Shown piece after piece: positions 44,462-54,849 of a stretch of DNA of 64,000 nucleotides (its first letter is position 1; the number at the start of each line of letters is the position of its first letter). The stretch is from Polytrichum commune. Its lineage: Eukaryota > Streptophyta > Polytrichopsida > Polytrichales > Polytrichaceae. Made by a program: the position numbers and the translations under genes. The notes below the pieces were generated by a model. That model had not been told where the DNA came from, did no database searches, and saw only the letters and a program-made list of their open reading frames with translations. The stretch lies in the NCBI GenBank assembly GCA_950295325.1, contig OX485809.1:5394001-5458000 (forward strand), given 5' to 3'.

Positions 44462-45696
44462 CTCACACCCACGGGGGGGTCACACCCCCTTACATTTTGT
44501 AACCACGTGCGATAATGGGGTATTTAATGGGGGGGTATTTATGCACCTCTCGGTATTTTTTCCCTCCCTATTTGTAGATATAAAGTTACTTTGACATATT
44601 TTTAAGCACCCTATGTTTATTTGTAAATTTTTAGAGAGACCAATTTTTGGCATCATATTTTTTTTTATAAATCGTACAAGTACCAAATAATGAACGGAAT
44701 ACTATAGCATTGCAAAATCAACTATGTGAGCAACAAACGTTCCACACCATCCATCTTATCATTTAATCGGTTTCAATTAGTTATACCAATGCTAAAGCAT
44801 TCAAAATGCCATTCAAAACACAACCAATAACACTTGGAGTTTAGTTAAAAGATTACCAATGAACATGAAGATAACAAAATGTACAAGCTAACATAGACAA
44901 GTTGTAAACACGGATAGAACAAAACAAGAATTATAATCAATTGTCATAAGACATGAAATTTTGCATAATTATCTATTCCAAAACAAAAGATTATTTTCAA
45001 TTGAAAAAACCAAATACAAAAATTGGAAACATTTACTTTAATTGTGTTCACAAACACATTCAACATTGTACCAAATATTTACAATGTGAAGGGTTAGGAT
45101 ATAACTATGCACCCTCCGATACATGTCAAGGTACATATCGATATCCTCTACAATGTCATGATAAGACAAAATGTTTTGGAGAGGTTTAACACCAATGATG
45201 ACAAATAACTAAAACTAATTATTGGCATGAGGCGGTCAACCTTCGAAGTCTTCAACCACTCCATCACGTATCCTCCAAGGCAAAGCGCAATCCTCCGAGT
45301 CTACCATGGTGAGGTGCTAAATGTTGTAGCGCATCATCGATCATCTACAAAAGGTTGTTGTAGCAAAAAGACAATGAATGGAATGTTGGCATATGTGGGG
45401 CTTACCCCACTACAGGCAATTAAACTACTGTAGGGCACTTCATTGGTTGAATGCAACTGCCGCTGCCCCAATAGGTACCACACTGGCGGCAGAGAAGAAC
45501 TACGTGGCCTTGAAAAGTGTGGAGCTTCTGGAAGATGAACTGCCGCTGGTTTTCAAGTGGAAGTTCCGGAATTTAGGGTTTAGGGTTTTGTCTTCACGTG
45601 AAAAAACCTGCTAAGGTGCTTCTCTTCACTTCACTTCTCCTCTCTTCTCTTCTCTTCGAACTTCACTTCCATTACAATTTGTTTCTTTCTGTTTTC

Positions 45697-47206
45697 ATGG
45701 ATTCACAACCGCCCACAAGTGAGAATGTTGGAAACTCAAACTCCCAAGTTGGGAACAGTAGTGCCCCATCTTGGGCTCCATTTGTTGGAAATTTTGGTGG
45801 TGGTGTAGTTCCACCATTCCCATTTCCACATGGTTTTAATGGTAGGTGGCTTGGACCTTTTATGAATTCCATGCTGCAACCCCAACATGGAGATAAGCGG
45901 TCGTCATTGGACACGGGAGAGCTGCCACCACTTCCTAAGAAGAAGCGAGTGTCTCGGAAGAAGGTGAAGGCAGATAACACGGTGGAAGAAGAGGGAAGCC
46001 ATCAATGGAAGGAACACTGGGTGATTCACCTAATCTCTCTCCGTGGTGAGATGCAAGAGACATTTTCTGGGCCTCCTAAACAAGGTATGTGTTGCATTCA
46101 AACTTGTATTGACGACAGCCCCACAACTCAATGAAATGATCTGCACAAAGCAACATACCCCAGATTCTGTCAACATATTTCTTCTCCAGTTGGACATGGA
46201 AAATGCAAAAACCTAGAGACATAGCCAAAAATTACAGAGCATGACTTTGAGAATATTATGCTTGGCACGAATCTGACCTACATGGACGATCATATCTAAT
46301 TTTGGTCTCTTGGTGAGCTCTGAAAGCGGGATGAGTTTTCATAAGCGACTATCCAACCAAATTGCCTGCAACTGTAAAACAACTACTTTGTTTTGTTGAA
46401 CTCACACAAGAATCACTACAATATCTGCAATACTAAACTGATTTGATTATGAATGAATAACCTATTGTATACAATGGTTGGCTCCTTGGAGTGCTTCTTG
46501 AGAAATTTGATCGCACAGGGCTTGAGGGAGCCAGGAAGGTACCCAAAAGTGGCCGCCAGTTTCTGTTTTAGCATAAGCTTCAACCTGATGAGAAATTTGG
46601 CATGGATGAAAAAACTTTTAGGGAGTCTTACACGGTATACATAGGGTTGTTTCGAATTTGTGAAATTGATCATGGGTTTAGGGTTTTGTATTTATGTTTC
46701 TTACTATCACCGTTGTTTTCAATGCAGGAGTCGACAATTGGGCCAGGCTTTACACTCGTTTAGTGAGTATATGCCCTGATTTTTCCAAGGATGCCGAAGC
46801 GTGTCGAAAGAAATGGGCCAGCATTTACGACGCTTACAAAGAAGATAAAGCATGTAATATGAAGTCAGGGAGCAATCGATCCGAGAAATACAAATGATAT
46901 GTTTTGGTAGATGATTATATGCATGATAGGGCTCATGTTGTATCTCATGCCCACGGTAGTGCACAAGAAGACGATGTTATTGAGAAAGGTGAAGGTTCGA
47001 ATCCTACTAGTGTTGTTTCTTTGGAAAAGTCAGTAGAAAAACCAAAAAGACATGAACAATTGATGGAACGGTGCCTTGAAGAAATGCGAGAGAGTGGTAA
47101 ACATGGTAAACAGATGATGGAGAACTTAAAAGCTACTGAAGATATTAAAATTACTTTACTCATGTCAATGCAGGAGACAATGAAGGCTCTTGTTGAGAAA
47201 ATGTAA
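45697..47206 (+). pseudogene. Harbinger ORF1 (Myb/trihelix-like), one nonsense codon
   Basis: Exon 1 45697-46084 (MDSQPPTSENVGNS...) carries a Lys-rich nuclear-localisation-like KKKRVSRKKVK and then QWKEHWVIHLISLRGEMQET. The donor is GTATGT at 46085. Exon 2 46728-47206 follows an AG at 46727 and continues GVDNWARLYTRLVSICPDFS, EACRKKWASIYDAYKED. The trihelix runs across the join. An in-frame TGA at 46895-46897 sits where the family has Trp (K-x-Y pattern before LVDDYMHDRA). After it the frame is open to TAA at 47204-47206 and ends in an acidic helix (ETMKALVEKM). In Harbinger elements this protein binds the ends together with the transposase. Confidence 0.78.
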
Positions 47207-47208
47207 CC

Positions 47209-48522
47209 CTACTGACTATCATAGCCGTGAGGAAATGCCTCTGCTACAAGTCTTTTTTTCTTTGTACTCCAAATAACTTTTGCAATTGAATTTCTTCTTT
47301 CCGCAAGTTGGTGTGGAACTTTTCCATGTGCTTGCATGACTATTTGATATTGGTGTGCTGCTTCTTGCTTCTTACTCTCAAGTTCTTCTCTCGATTCATC
47401 ATTTAAACCAGTTAAATTATTCATTGCATCTGCAACTATTGCTTCTCTTTCAACCTGTCATTTTCAACATACAAGCATTGGAAAATCAATTGAACAGGTG
47501 CACATGCTCGGTTTAGTACTTCACTGAATGAAAGGAAATTCACTAAATGATTTCAACATATAGATTCGTCATGTTTATATTCTTACCTGTGACTGTCCAC
47601 GAACTTTGAAGGCTTTACCGTCATGTACTTCTGCTTGTGCCTCAGACACCCATTCATCATCAAATTTATCACCATGAAGTTGACAAATATTGTGTAGAAT
47701 GATACACGCTCCTACAATGTCCGGAACTTGTTGCAACTTGACCTCCATTATTTTCAATAATATTCTCTAACACCCTTTTAATAAGCCAAAGCTTCTCTCT
47801 ACACACATTCTGGTGCTGCTTTGAATAAAATTCCAATGGTATTGTTCACGAGAAAGCCCATCCTTGTGACCTTTAAATGGAGGAAACATCCACGGGCGTG
47901 CATGATATGTTGCATCTCCTACCAAGGCATATGGTGCCAATCTTCCTTCCTCACAAAATCGACCAATTCTTGTTCGACTCCACAAGTTTGAATCATGCAT
48001 TGACCCAGCCCAACCAATATCATAATCCCATAAAATGCACCTGCTCGTGACAACGCCTTGAAGCAACACTGAATGGAAGCCCTTGCGATTATAATAATCC
48101 GGTGCATGTATAGATGGAGCAACTATTGGAATGTGCGAACCATCAACAACTCCAACTATGTGCGGAATCTGGTGCAAAGCTTCAAATTCTGTTGAAATAT
48201 GGGTCATCATTGAACTCGACGGCCATTTGATATATTTTTTTTTCAAAGATTTCTTCACAGCACCAAGAAATTCAAGAACGATCTTTTGACTTGTGGACAA
48301 ACCAACCTCATATAGATCTGCTATCATCTGCATTCCATGACCAGTTGCAAGTCTTGAAATCGCAATAGCAACTCTAGTCTCAAGGGGAATAGCACGCCTC
48401 ATCCTCGTATCTACTCTCTGCATGTATGGTGCAACACTAGAACATATAAATATAAAAGTCGCTTGTTCCATCCTCATTCGTGTTTTGAACTCTCTTCTGT
48501 TAAATGAACCCAATAAAAACAC
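47209..48522 (-). pseudogene. Harbinger transposase 2, DDE triad intact, one nonsense codon
   Basis: Minus-strand exon 1 (48522-47587) encodes RMEQATFIFICSSVAP, GHGMQMIADLYEVGLS, VVDGSHIPIVAP (first Asp), LVGDATYHARPWM (second Asp) and RMCVERSFGLLKG (Glu). Directly after LLKG come Cys and TAG where relatives have Arg-Trp; the frame then reopens as RILLKIMEVKLQQVPDIVGA. A GT at 47586-47585 and AG at 47456-47455 define a 132-bp intron. Exon 2 (47454-47209) adds VEREAIVADAMNNLTGLNDE and a Lys-rich coiled tail ending DSQ. Upstream of 48522 the likely N-terminus is in another frame, suggesting a slip in a T run. One or two sense changes would separate it from a working copy. Confidence 0.87.
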
Positions 48523-48794
48523 TCAACAAAATTTGGTAATCGATCATGTTTCCACAATGCCCGTGGAGGATGCCTACGCCAAAATTTTGCAATGTAGAAG
48601 ACAAGAAAAAGAGAAGACATCCTTTGATGAAGGAATAACAATTGAACATGCTAAGAATGGGAGCTAATTTCACACATCGTATAAAGAAAGATTTGCCAAA
48701 AGAAAGTAACAAGAAGAGCTCTTTGTCTATCCATCTTCAGCTTCTACCAAAAAGCAAAATTGAATAGCAAACTACATCAAAGAGAGTCGACTCA

Positions 48795-48840
48795 GGGCCA
48801 CTTCACACACAAGACTGATCAGAATGTAACAAGGCCCTCT
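48795..48840. mobile_element. Solitary Tourist-like MITE end
   Basis: GGGCCACTTCACACACAAGA matches the left end of the local MITE family (27194, 29164 copies). No right end lies nearby, so it is a truncated copy or a chance remnant within the larger element. Confidence 0.45.
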
Positions 48841-49050
48841 GTTGGAAGCACAAGGGTTGAACAGAAGCGCTAGCCAAGTTTTCAAAAGATAAACAGATAA
48901 GCATTTTATTACTTTTACAGTATTTTGTGTGGCCCTAAACTGCCTGTCGTGTGGTAGATGACAGGCGGCAAAGTGATGAGATTTTCAGAAAAGTTGCCGG
49001 AACTATAGTTGACTCACTAAACCCGAATTGCCTGTAATGTGGTAAGGCTC

Positions 49051-50280
49051 TTAGACACTACTAGCAAGACAAGTAAAACTAATAACAAAAATTTATGACG
49101 AACGAACTACATTCCAATCTTAATTCTCATAATTTCATGGCTTGAAAACTAGGTTTTTTGAGTTAGAGAATTGAACATGTTTATTCAGAAATCTATGGGA
49201 AACAAGACTTTCACCAGCTTGGATTGTCTGGTAATCATGATTATTTCTCCAGATTTTCTGATTTGTACCAATCGCCAATTCCAATCACTACCCAATTTGG
49301 TATCTGTTCCTTCCCAAGCTCCTCTGGATGCAACTACTGATGCCCATAAACACATCCGATCGTATCCCTCGAAATACAAAACCCCAAGATCCAATCCCAC
49401 AACGCATACACCCAATACTCGTACTCAACCGCAACCGACCCAACAACTTCTTCACACCCAATACTCTTTCTTCAGGGTCTTCCCGCTACGGCATCGGGAG
49501 CGGCCTCCTCCTCATCCTCGTAGTCGAGAAGCTCCTCAGGTTCCGCATAAGTCTCGGTCATTTTCTCCCAACGTTTTGTCTGCACAACCAAAAACTATCT
49601 GTTTCTTGAAGCAGAGGAGCAGAAACTCCGGCGCTTTGGCTCCAAATTGCACAGGAGGATGAATGACAACCAGGTAATACAAAGTTGAATCTTACCGCAC
49701 AACAATCAAGAAAAATCAAGAAGTTGGAGTTCGAAATTGACTCTTACCGCAAGAGGAGCAAGCCGAATCTTTGGCGCTTGTGAAACACCTGTGTGAATGT
49801 TGTGAATGCTATGGAGCAACGAAGAAAGCTCCAAAAAATGTGTCTTACCTACCACCTTTGTGCCGCGCTTCACTACTTCACTGCTTCACGCTTCACCAAC
49901 GCAAGACCTCCTACCCAAACGCTTCACCGCCTTCACGCCACTATGCTTGTCCAAACCCTAAGCCAACCCAAGGGCCGTTGAGAAGTCACAATGTTCCTTC
50001 CCCCCAAAAAATCCACAACATTTTCCCTCCATACTAACACTTTTCATTCAAATTTGGACAAAATTTACACAATTCTTCATCCAAGTAGTCAAACCCATAA
50101 TTATTCTATTGATTCTACTACACACATTTGGGGGGATCCAATATCTATAATCCTATTTTGTTTCTACTGATTACTAAAATGGAGGAATTATTCACCGCCC
50201 TATTTTATATATAATCATGTATGGGACATATTTCCAAAGCTATGGTAGATCTAACGAAGTTATAAATTTTACCCTCAACG
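49051..50280. other. No recognisable gene (outer arm of the poly-G element)
   Basis: A 163-aa plus frame (49171-49662) is Pro/Thr/Gln-rich without a recognised motif, and overlaps other frames (93 aa at 49328-49609). It could be low-complexity chance coding. No support for a gene. Confidence 0.4.
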
Positions 50281-50352
50281 AATTAAATTGACCCTATTTT
50301 TTATCTCACGTGGTTTCTAAAATTCCGATAGTCACCCCCCCGTGCTCACACC

Positions 50353-51476
50353 CATGGTAAAAAATAGGGTTTGGAAAAACTTACCATAGGTAAGAACTCC
50401 AATATAAACCCTTAACCCTAAAAGAAGCCTCCTTTTCTTATCATTCATGCAAGCGCAAGGTGAGGTGACTTTGTGCATACTCACTAGAATTGTTGATATG
50501 TGTGGAAAGTGAGAGAAACAAGGACGAATCACCAAGAGGAGTATTCTACTTGGAGTAACCTAGTCATGGCCAAGGATCATGTTTGAACACCCATATGTCA
50601 TTTGGCAATAAGTGTTATAATTTGAAATATTGCAATGCATTTGATGTTGTTTATATGTGTGCGACATGGATAACAACTGGGTCCTGTTGTTATTTACCTC
50701 GTGTACGTAACTAATCCTCAAATATTTGTTGGTTGGTTGCATGGGCACATGTGAGGTAGGCCCTTCACACTCTCAATACGAGGATGTATTGTGATTATGA
50801 CATTTTAAGCATTTCTATGGGTTGATGTTACTAGGGATTTTTCCTTTGTAAGCACTCCATACATGTGGTGGAGTAGATATGTGTACTTTGTAGTGAAGCA
50901 AGAAGATAGGTGATTAAACCTCAAAGGTATGGGGCAATCAAACTTAAACATTTGTTGTTGGCTACCATGTTATTATGGAAACCCTAGGTAAGGTACATAG
51001 TCTTGCAAAGCATAATGAGTTATAACACAAAATACCCAGGTTATACAACACATAGATGAGCATGATTGCAAACAACTACACTATGCAAAATGCTATTGTG
51101 TTACCAAGTAGGAAGATGCCATGAAAATAGAAAGAGTCTTGTGGAAATTCCCACCCACCCACCCACCCACCCACCCTTGTATTGCAATGAAGAAGTTATT
51201 GAAGGATTTGGCCTCTGAAAAGAGGAAGTTCAAACTTTGTAAAAGTTTTGAAAAGTCAACTCTAGATAGATATATATTATTTTTTCTTTTTCCCTAGTGA
51301 AAATTCTTTGGGTTTCAATATTTTACTCTTGACTAACATGATTGCTTGACTATAGAGTTTCTTAGGTCTTGGACCATAGTGTAAAGTCATCCTAATAGGT
51401 CCTTATCCCATTTATACGTACCCCTCATTGGTTGTTGCCATTTAATCTCTAAATATTTACGGGGCTCCTCGGTCTA
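50353..51476. other. No recognisable gene
   Basis: No ORF of note. A (CCCA)n microsatellite lies at 51150-51176. Confidence 0.5.
51150..51176. repeat. (CCCA)n microsatellite
   Basis: About six and a half uninterrupted CCCA units. Confidence 0.9.
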
Positions 51477-52098
51477 CTAAGGTAGATGTGCCTAACTCCA
51501 ACATAGCAATAATATGGACACCTATATTTGAGTGGCGTGTGACTAGTTGTGGATCTATAACGAACCAAAAAAAAAAACGTGTCTAAAAGATATTGGATTG
51601 AGCACTCAAATATGATAACCATTTTCGGCTCAGTACCACTTCACACACAATAATGAAGGTTTGTGATCATTGCATTCCAAGATCTCTTGTTGGTCAAAAA
51701 GGCTGAGACCATCCAAGTTCACTTCACACTAGAAGGTGAAGGCCCAAGGGCCCATATAAATTATCTTGGATGAAAAATGTACACGGATTCCTACATGGTA
51801 GACTATAAATAATGTTGCATGGTTTGATGGAATTTGTGTTAGGCCTGACGCGAATTCTAGCAAGCCATGTTAATGGTACGGCCTTTGTATGAGAATGAAG
51901 GGCCCTCACAATTACATGGGCACAGCCCTTGGCTTGTGTGTGGAGTGGCCCTTAGTGAGCACAAGAACAACCTCTTTGAGTATGAATAAGATATTATTCA
52001 TACGAGCTCTGGAAATTACAAGGTCAATGACTACAATCAAGCTATTGCACACCAATTGGGTGTTCCATATCTAACAAAGACTCTAGAAGTGGTTGCAA
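51477..52098. repeat. Dispersed repeat B, copy 3, split by a MITE
   Basis: Left part 51477-51632 (TAAGGTAGATGTGCCTAA, TATTTGAGTGGCGTGTG, AAAAGATATTGGATTGAGCA) and right part 51955-52098 (GTGAGCACAAGAA, AATGAATAAGATA, GAGCTCTGGAAATTACAAGG) correspond to adjacent blocks in the copies at 17810 and 22633. The gap is exactly the MITE at 51633-51951. Confidence 0.75.
51633..51951. mobile_element. Tourist-like MITE nested in repeat B (reverse orientation)
   Basis: The complement shows the family blocks of 27194-27770 in order: GGGCCACTCCACACACAAGC, GGTACGG/CCGTACC, and the GAAGTGAACTTGGATGGTCT block. The right end is TGTGTGTGGAGTGGCCC followed by TTA; the left flank is TCA. A short central hairpin with GAATTTGTGTTAGGCCTGAC is retained. 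The interior is shorter than in the other copies (319 bp). Confidence 0.8.
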
Positions 52099-52596
52099 AG
52101 AGACAAAAATACAGAATCACACACGTCTACCTTAATGACCCCAAAAGGAACAAGACACACACATACTTAGGTACTACTTCTTGCTTTGGAATCAAGGGTT
52201 GAGATCCACACCCGTCACAAACCCCAAATGTCCGAAATCAGAACCCCAAATGTACACGTGATGTAGATTCGACGGGTATCTGATGGGTGCAAATCTGAAC
52301 ACTGTTGGAATCAACAGCTGAAAAGTGAAATACGTGTCATTGCCACCTGGACTTCCAACAACATTAAAAATATAAAGGTCCAGCCTAGCCGATTCAATTT
52401 AATGTTTACAATGATGTAACATTGTTCCTTCGAACGCCACTCCGCGTGCCAGCTGGCATATCCTCCGGCACGAGAGCCGCGTTCACACTGGCGCAGTGCC
52501 TGCCTGGCTTTCTTCGGTAATCTTCAACTCTGCTGCGCTCTCTCCGGAATAAGAGCGAGCGAAGGCGCCATTGCGGCTTTTTCCTGCTCACGGTGG
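52099..52596. other. No gene; GC-rich patch at 52430-52600
   Basis: The 52430-52600 part is GC-rich compared with its flanks and could be a transcription start region. No ORF assigned. Confidence 0.35.
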
Positions 52597-52776
52597 ATGG
52601 CTATGGTGCCACCGAATCCCTTTCCACACGTTGTGGATCCAAAGTCCAGGCTCAACAAACTCGCATTCGCCTCGAATGGTGTATTCGTCTACAATGTCGG
52701 CCGACTTGGAGCATTTTTTTTTGCATGTAAATCTCGCGAGTTTGTATCGGGGGATCGAATTTCAAAAGGTTTCTAA
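52597..52776 (+). CDS. Small unrecognised ORF, 59 aa
   Basis: ATG at 52597 opens MAMVPPNPFPHVVDPKSRLN and KLAFASNGVFVYNVGRLGAF before a Lys/Arg-containing end and TAA. I do not recognise it. The part from the Ser-Arg-Leu-Asn-Lys codons onward is itself repeated about 310 bp downstream without an open frame, which argues against strong coding constraint. It could be a first exon, an upstream ORF or chance. Confidence 0.2.
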   Translation: MAMVPPNPFPHVVDPKSRLNKLAFASNGVFVYNVGRLGAFFFACKSREFVSGDRISKGF

Positions 52777-53310
52777 GCCCTGATGGCGTTGGAGGATCTT
52801 GCTGTAACCGAACCGGGTGATTCAGGTACCAAATGAGCATGCATTTAGCCTGAACGACGAGTTCTTAAATTCAGGAGTGTTGCGTTTGGAGTTTCAAATC
52901 ACGTGTATATTCCTTTAGAGACGTTGTAAGTAGATCCAAATTTTAAGAATCCTAAACTGAATTAAACAAGTCCGCATTCGGCCAGAATGGTGCATCTTTG
53001 AGATGTAGGTAGAGTTGGAAGTTTTTGTGCATGTAGTTTCTCGAGTTTGCATCGGTGATCGGAAATCCTTTTTGTTAAGGTAGAAGATGAGCAGAAATTT
53101 ATCATGACCAGCAAGTTCTTGGATTCACAGATATGGAGTAGTGCGTTTGTTATTCTCGAGTTTGAATCGGTGATTAGAAATCGTTCTTGTTAAATTAGAA
53201 GATAGTCAGATACTTAGCCTGACCGGCAAGGTCTTAAATCTATAAGATTCAGAGCGTTGCGTGTGCAGTTTTTAAAGTTTGTATCGAGTATCGGAAAGAA
53301 ATCTAGGTGC
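52655..53310. repeat. Degenerate tandem repeat upstream of the ALE2-like gene
   Basis: The block CAACAAACTCGCATTCGCC..GAATGGTG..TGCATGTAAATCTCGCGAGTTTG at 52655-52745 recurs at about 52965-53055 as CAAGTCCGCATTCGGCC..GAATGGTG..TGCATGTAGTTTCTCGAGTTTG. Partial units (CTCGAGTTTGAATCGGTGAT, AAAGTTTGTATCGAGTATCGG) follow at 53150 and 53270. Between them an ATTTAGCCTGA-CG-CAAGTTCTT phrase repeats as well. Confidence 0.7.
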
Positions 53311-54106
53311 CGGTTACATCGGTGCTTCAGTGGAGGAGCTTGAATTATTGTTGCTTCGTTGAGTCTGCTTGGATATATTTAGTTTGGAGTTTGGAGTTTT
53401 CTTTATTTGTTGTTTGATGTGGAGGTCGCGTTCAGGATCAGAAAGGGAGCAGGTGTGGAGAGGCGATGTGGTTGGACGAGACCGCATTCTTCGCAAGAGG
53501 ATATCTTTAGTTTTGATGTTTGAGTTAGATGCATTTAGAGTTTTGGCGGGGATGGCGATCCTCTGAGGAGGTCTGGTGGAAACCAGGGAGTAATACAGTG
53601 GCGTTGTGAACAATGTCGCGTTCTGTTCTGGTTTCTTGACCACAAGAGGCGTTATTTGCATATTTCGCACTTTCCCGGGACGCGTTTGGACTGAACTGGC
53701 GTGAGATTGCTTTCCCTGTGGAGGCGAATCTGGAGCCACCTCCATTGCATCTGGTTTGGAAGGAGTGTGATGAATGAGACATGGATGTGATTTGGAGTTT
53801 CGACATTTAAGTTGAGTATGGAGCATTAAGGTTGCGAAGCAAGGGAATTAATATGAAGATCCTAAAAGGAGTTCCATTAGACGGGAGTTGTTGCTGAGCC
53901 TCTCGCCTTCTTCGTACTTCTGCTGATGTGGTTAGTCAGACACTGCTTTGCGTTTCTGTAACTTTCGTGTAGAGAGTTTGATTTTTTAGGAGTTGAAACT
54001 CATTATTAGACTGGCTCTCTCGAGTTCACAGATAGTTGCATTCATGTACGTTTTTAGCGTTCGAGCACTAATTCTTGAAGTATTCTCCCATCTAAAGCAA
54101 GTGTAA
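53311..54106. other. No recognisable gene
   Basis: A 170-aa minus frame (53826-53314) is Ser/Pro/Thr-rich and has no recognised motif. It overlaps a 93-aa minus frame in another register (53806-53525). I do not support it as a gene. Confidence 0.4.
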
Positions 54107-54390
54107 TCCATCTGTAACTTGTCAAGACATTCGAGCAGAGATGCAGGATGCTTACTTAAGAATTTAAATTCAGTCTAAATTCCAGTACGTTCCAGTACTA
54201 ATTGTTTCTTTAGATGCATCCTTAACTGCATTGCAGGATGCAGGACGCAGGATTCTTGTAGCATCCTTCCATCTAAATGCAGCTAAGATTGCATCTAAAG
54301 CAAGAATATACATCTGTAATTTGTTAAGTTGACATTGCAGAGATGCAGGGATCTTACTTAAGAACTTAAATCAGTTAATAGTTTAGAATT
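54107..54390. repeat. Near-duplicate block of about 200-bp spacing
   Basis: CATCTAAAGCAAGTGTAATC, CATCTGTAACTTGT, GAGATGCAGGATGCTTACTT and AAGAATTTAAATTCAGT at 54090-54175 recur as GCATCTAAAGCAAGAATATA, CATCTGTAATTTGT, GAGATGCAGGGATCTTACTT and AAGAACTTAAATCAGT at 54292-54375. Confidence 0.75.
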
Positions 54391-54828
54391 TATCTTCTGG
54401 CGCAGTACCACTGAAGATATCGAGGTCTCGCTGTATAGATCTCGGAGTTTGGATTCTGGAAAAATATGAAACAAATATCTCCGTCACGAATGCCGCGAAA
54501 GAAGAATCACCGAACGTCCGCGGCAAGTTTTCGGCTTAATGCCACTGGCATTGTCTCCGGCTTTCCACCATGATTTAACGAGGTATTGTTACATCCAGAA
54601 ATGAGAGCATTTCACTGATTTATCATATACTACTGCCCCTTCAAATTTTCGGAGAGTGTGCCTATCCAAACAGTCCACAACTTCACATCTTCTCCTCGTC
54701 AGCAGCTTCTTGTAACCATCAACAGCCTTTTCGCAATTCGTTGAATAAGTAAGATTCGAGTAGGTGAATGAATTCTAAACAAATTTTCACTGGAATGTTT
54801 TTTGCAAGAAGTTGATAGATCATTCAAG

Positions 54829-54847
54829 TAAACCCTAAACCCTAACC
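54829..54847. promoter_or_regulatory. Telo-box-like motif
   Basis: AAACCCTAAACCCTAACC, about two and a half plant telomere-type units, lies about 720 bp before the ALE2-like start codon. Such telo boxes occur in plant promoters and 5' regions. A function here is not shown. Confidence 0.4.
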
Positions 54848-54849
54848 TT

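Larger units (their letters stand above)
45398..49050. mobile_element. PIF/Harbinger element 2, two-gene
   Basis: Possible imperfect ends: GGGCTTACCCCACTACAGGC at the left and the complement of the right end GAGCCTTACCACATTACAGG, both followed by AATT. TTA follows the right end but not the left. The coding part is much clearer than the ends: a spliced Myb/trihelix ORF1 on plus (45697-47206) and a spliced DDE transposase on minus (48522-47209), with 2 bp between their stop codons. A telomere-like box TTTAGGGTTTAGGGTTTT lies at about 45572-45589, upstream of ORF1. Confidence 0.7.
44470..50344. mobile_element. Poly-G TIR element with exact 8-bp target duplication (5.9 kb)
   Basis: CTCACACC stands at 44462-44469 and again at 50345-50352. 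The ends are CACGGGGGGGTCAC and the complement of GTCACCCCCCCGTG (CACGGGGGGGTGAC). Similarity continues inward for about 50 bp (for example AACCACGTGCGATAA against AACCACGTGAGATAA). An 8-bp duplication fits the hAT superfamily, but no hAT transposase is seen. The inside holds a PIF/Harbinger element (about 45398-49050) as a probable nested insertion. Outer arms 44520-45390 and 49060-50280 show no recognisable gene. Confidence 0.75.

Noticed and set aside
46994-47004. Perfect B-box-like GGTTCGAATCC on plus strand
   Set aside because: It lies within Harbinger ORF1 coding for GSNP; no A box or tRNA fold is present.
49171-49662. 163-aa Pro/Thr/Gln-rich ORF
   Set aside because: Low complexity, overlapping other frames and without motif; insufficient support for a gene.
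53314-53826. 170-aa minus-strand ORF
   Set aside because: Ser/Thr/Pro-rich without recognised motif, overlapping another minus frame; may be chance.
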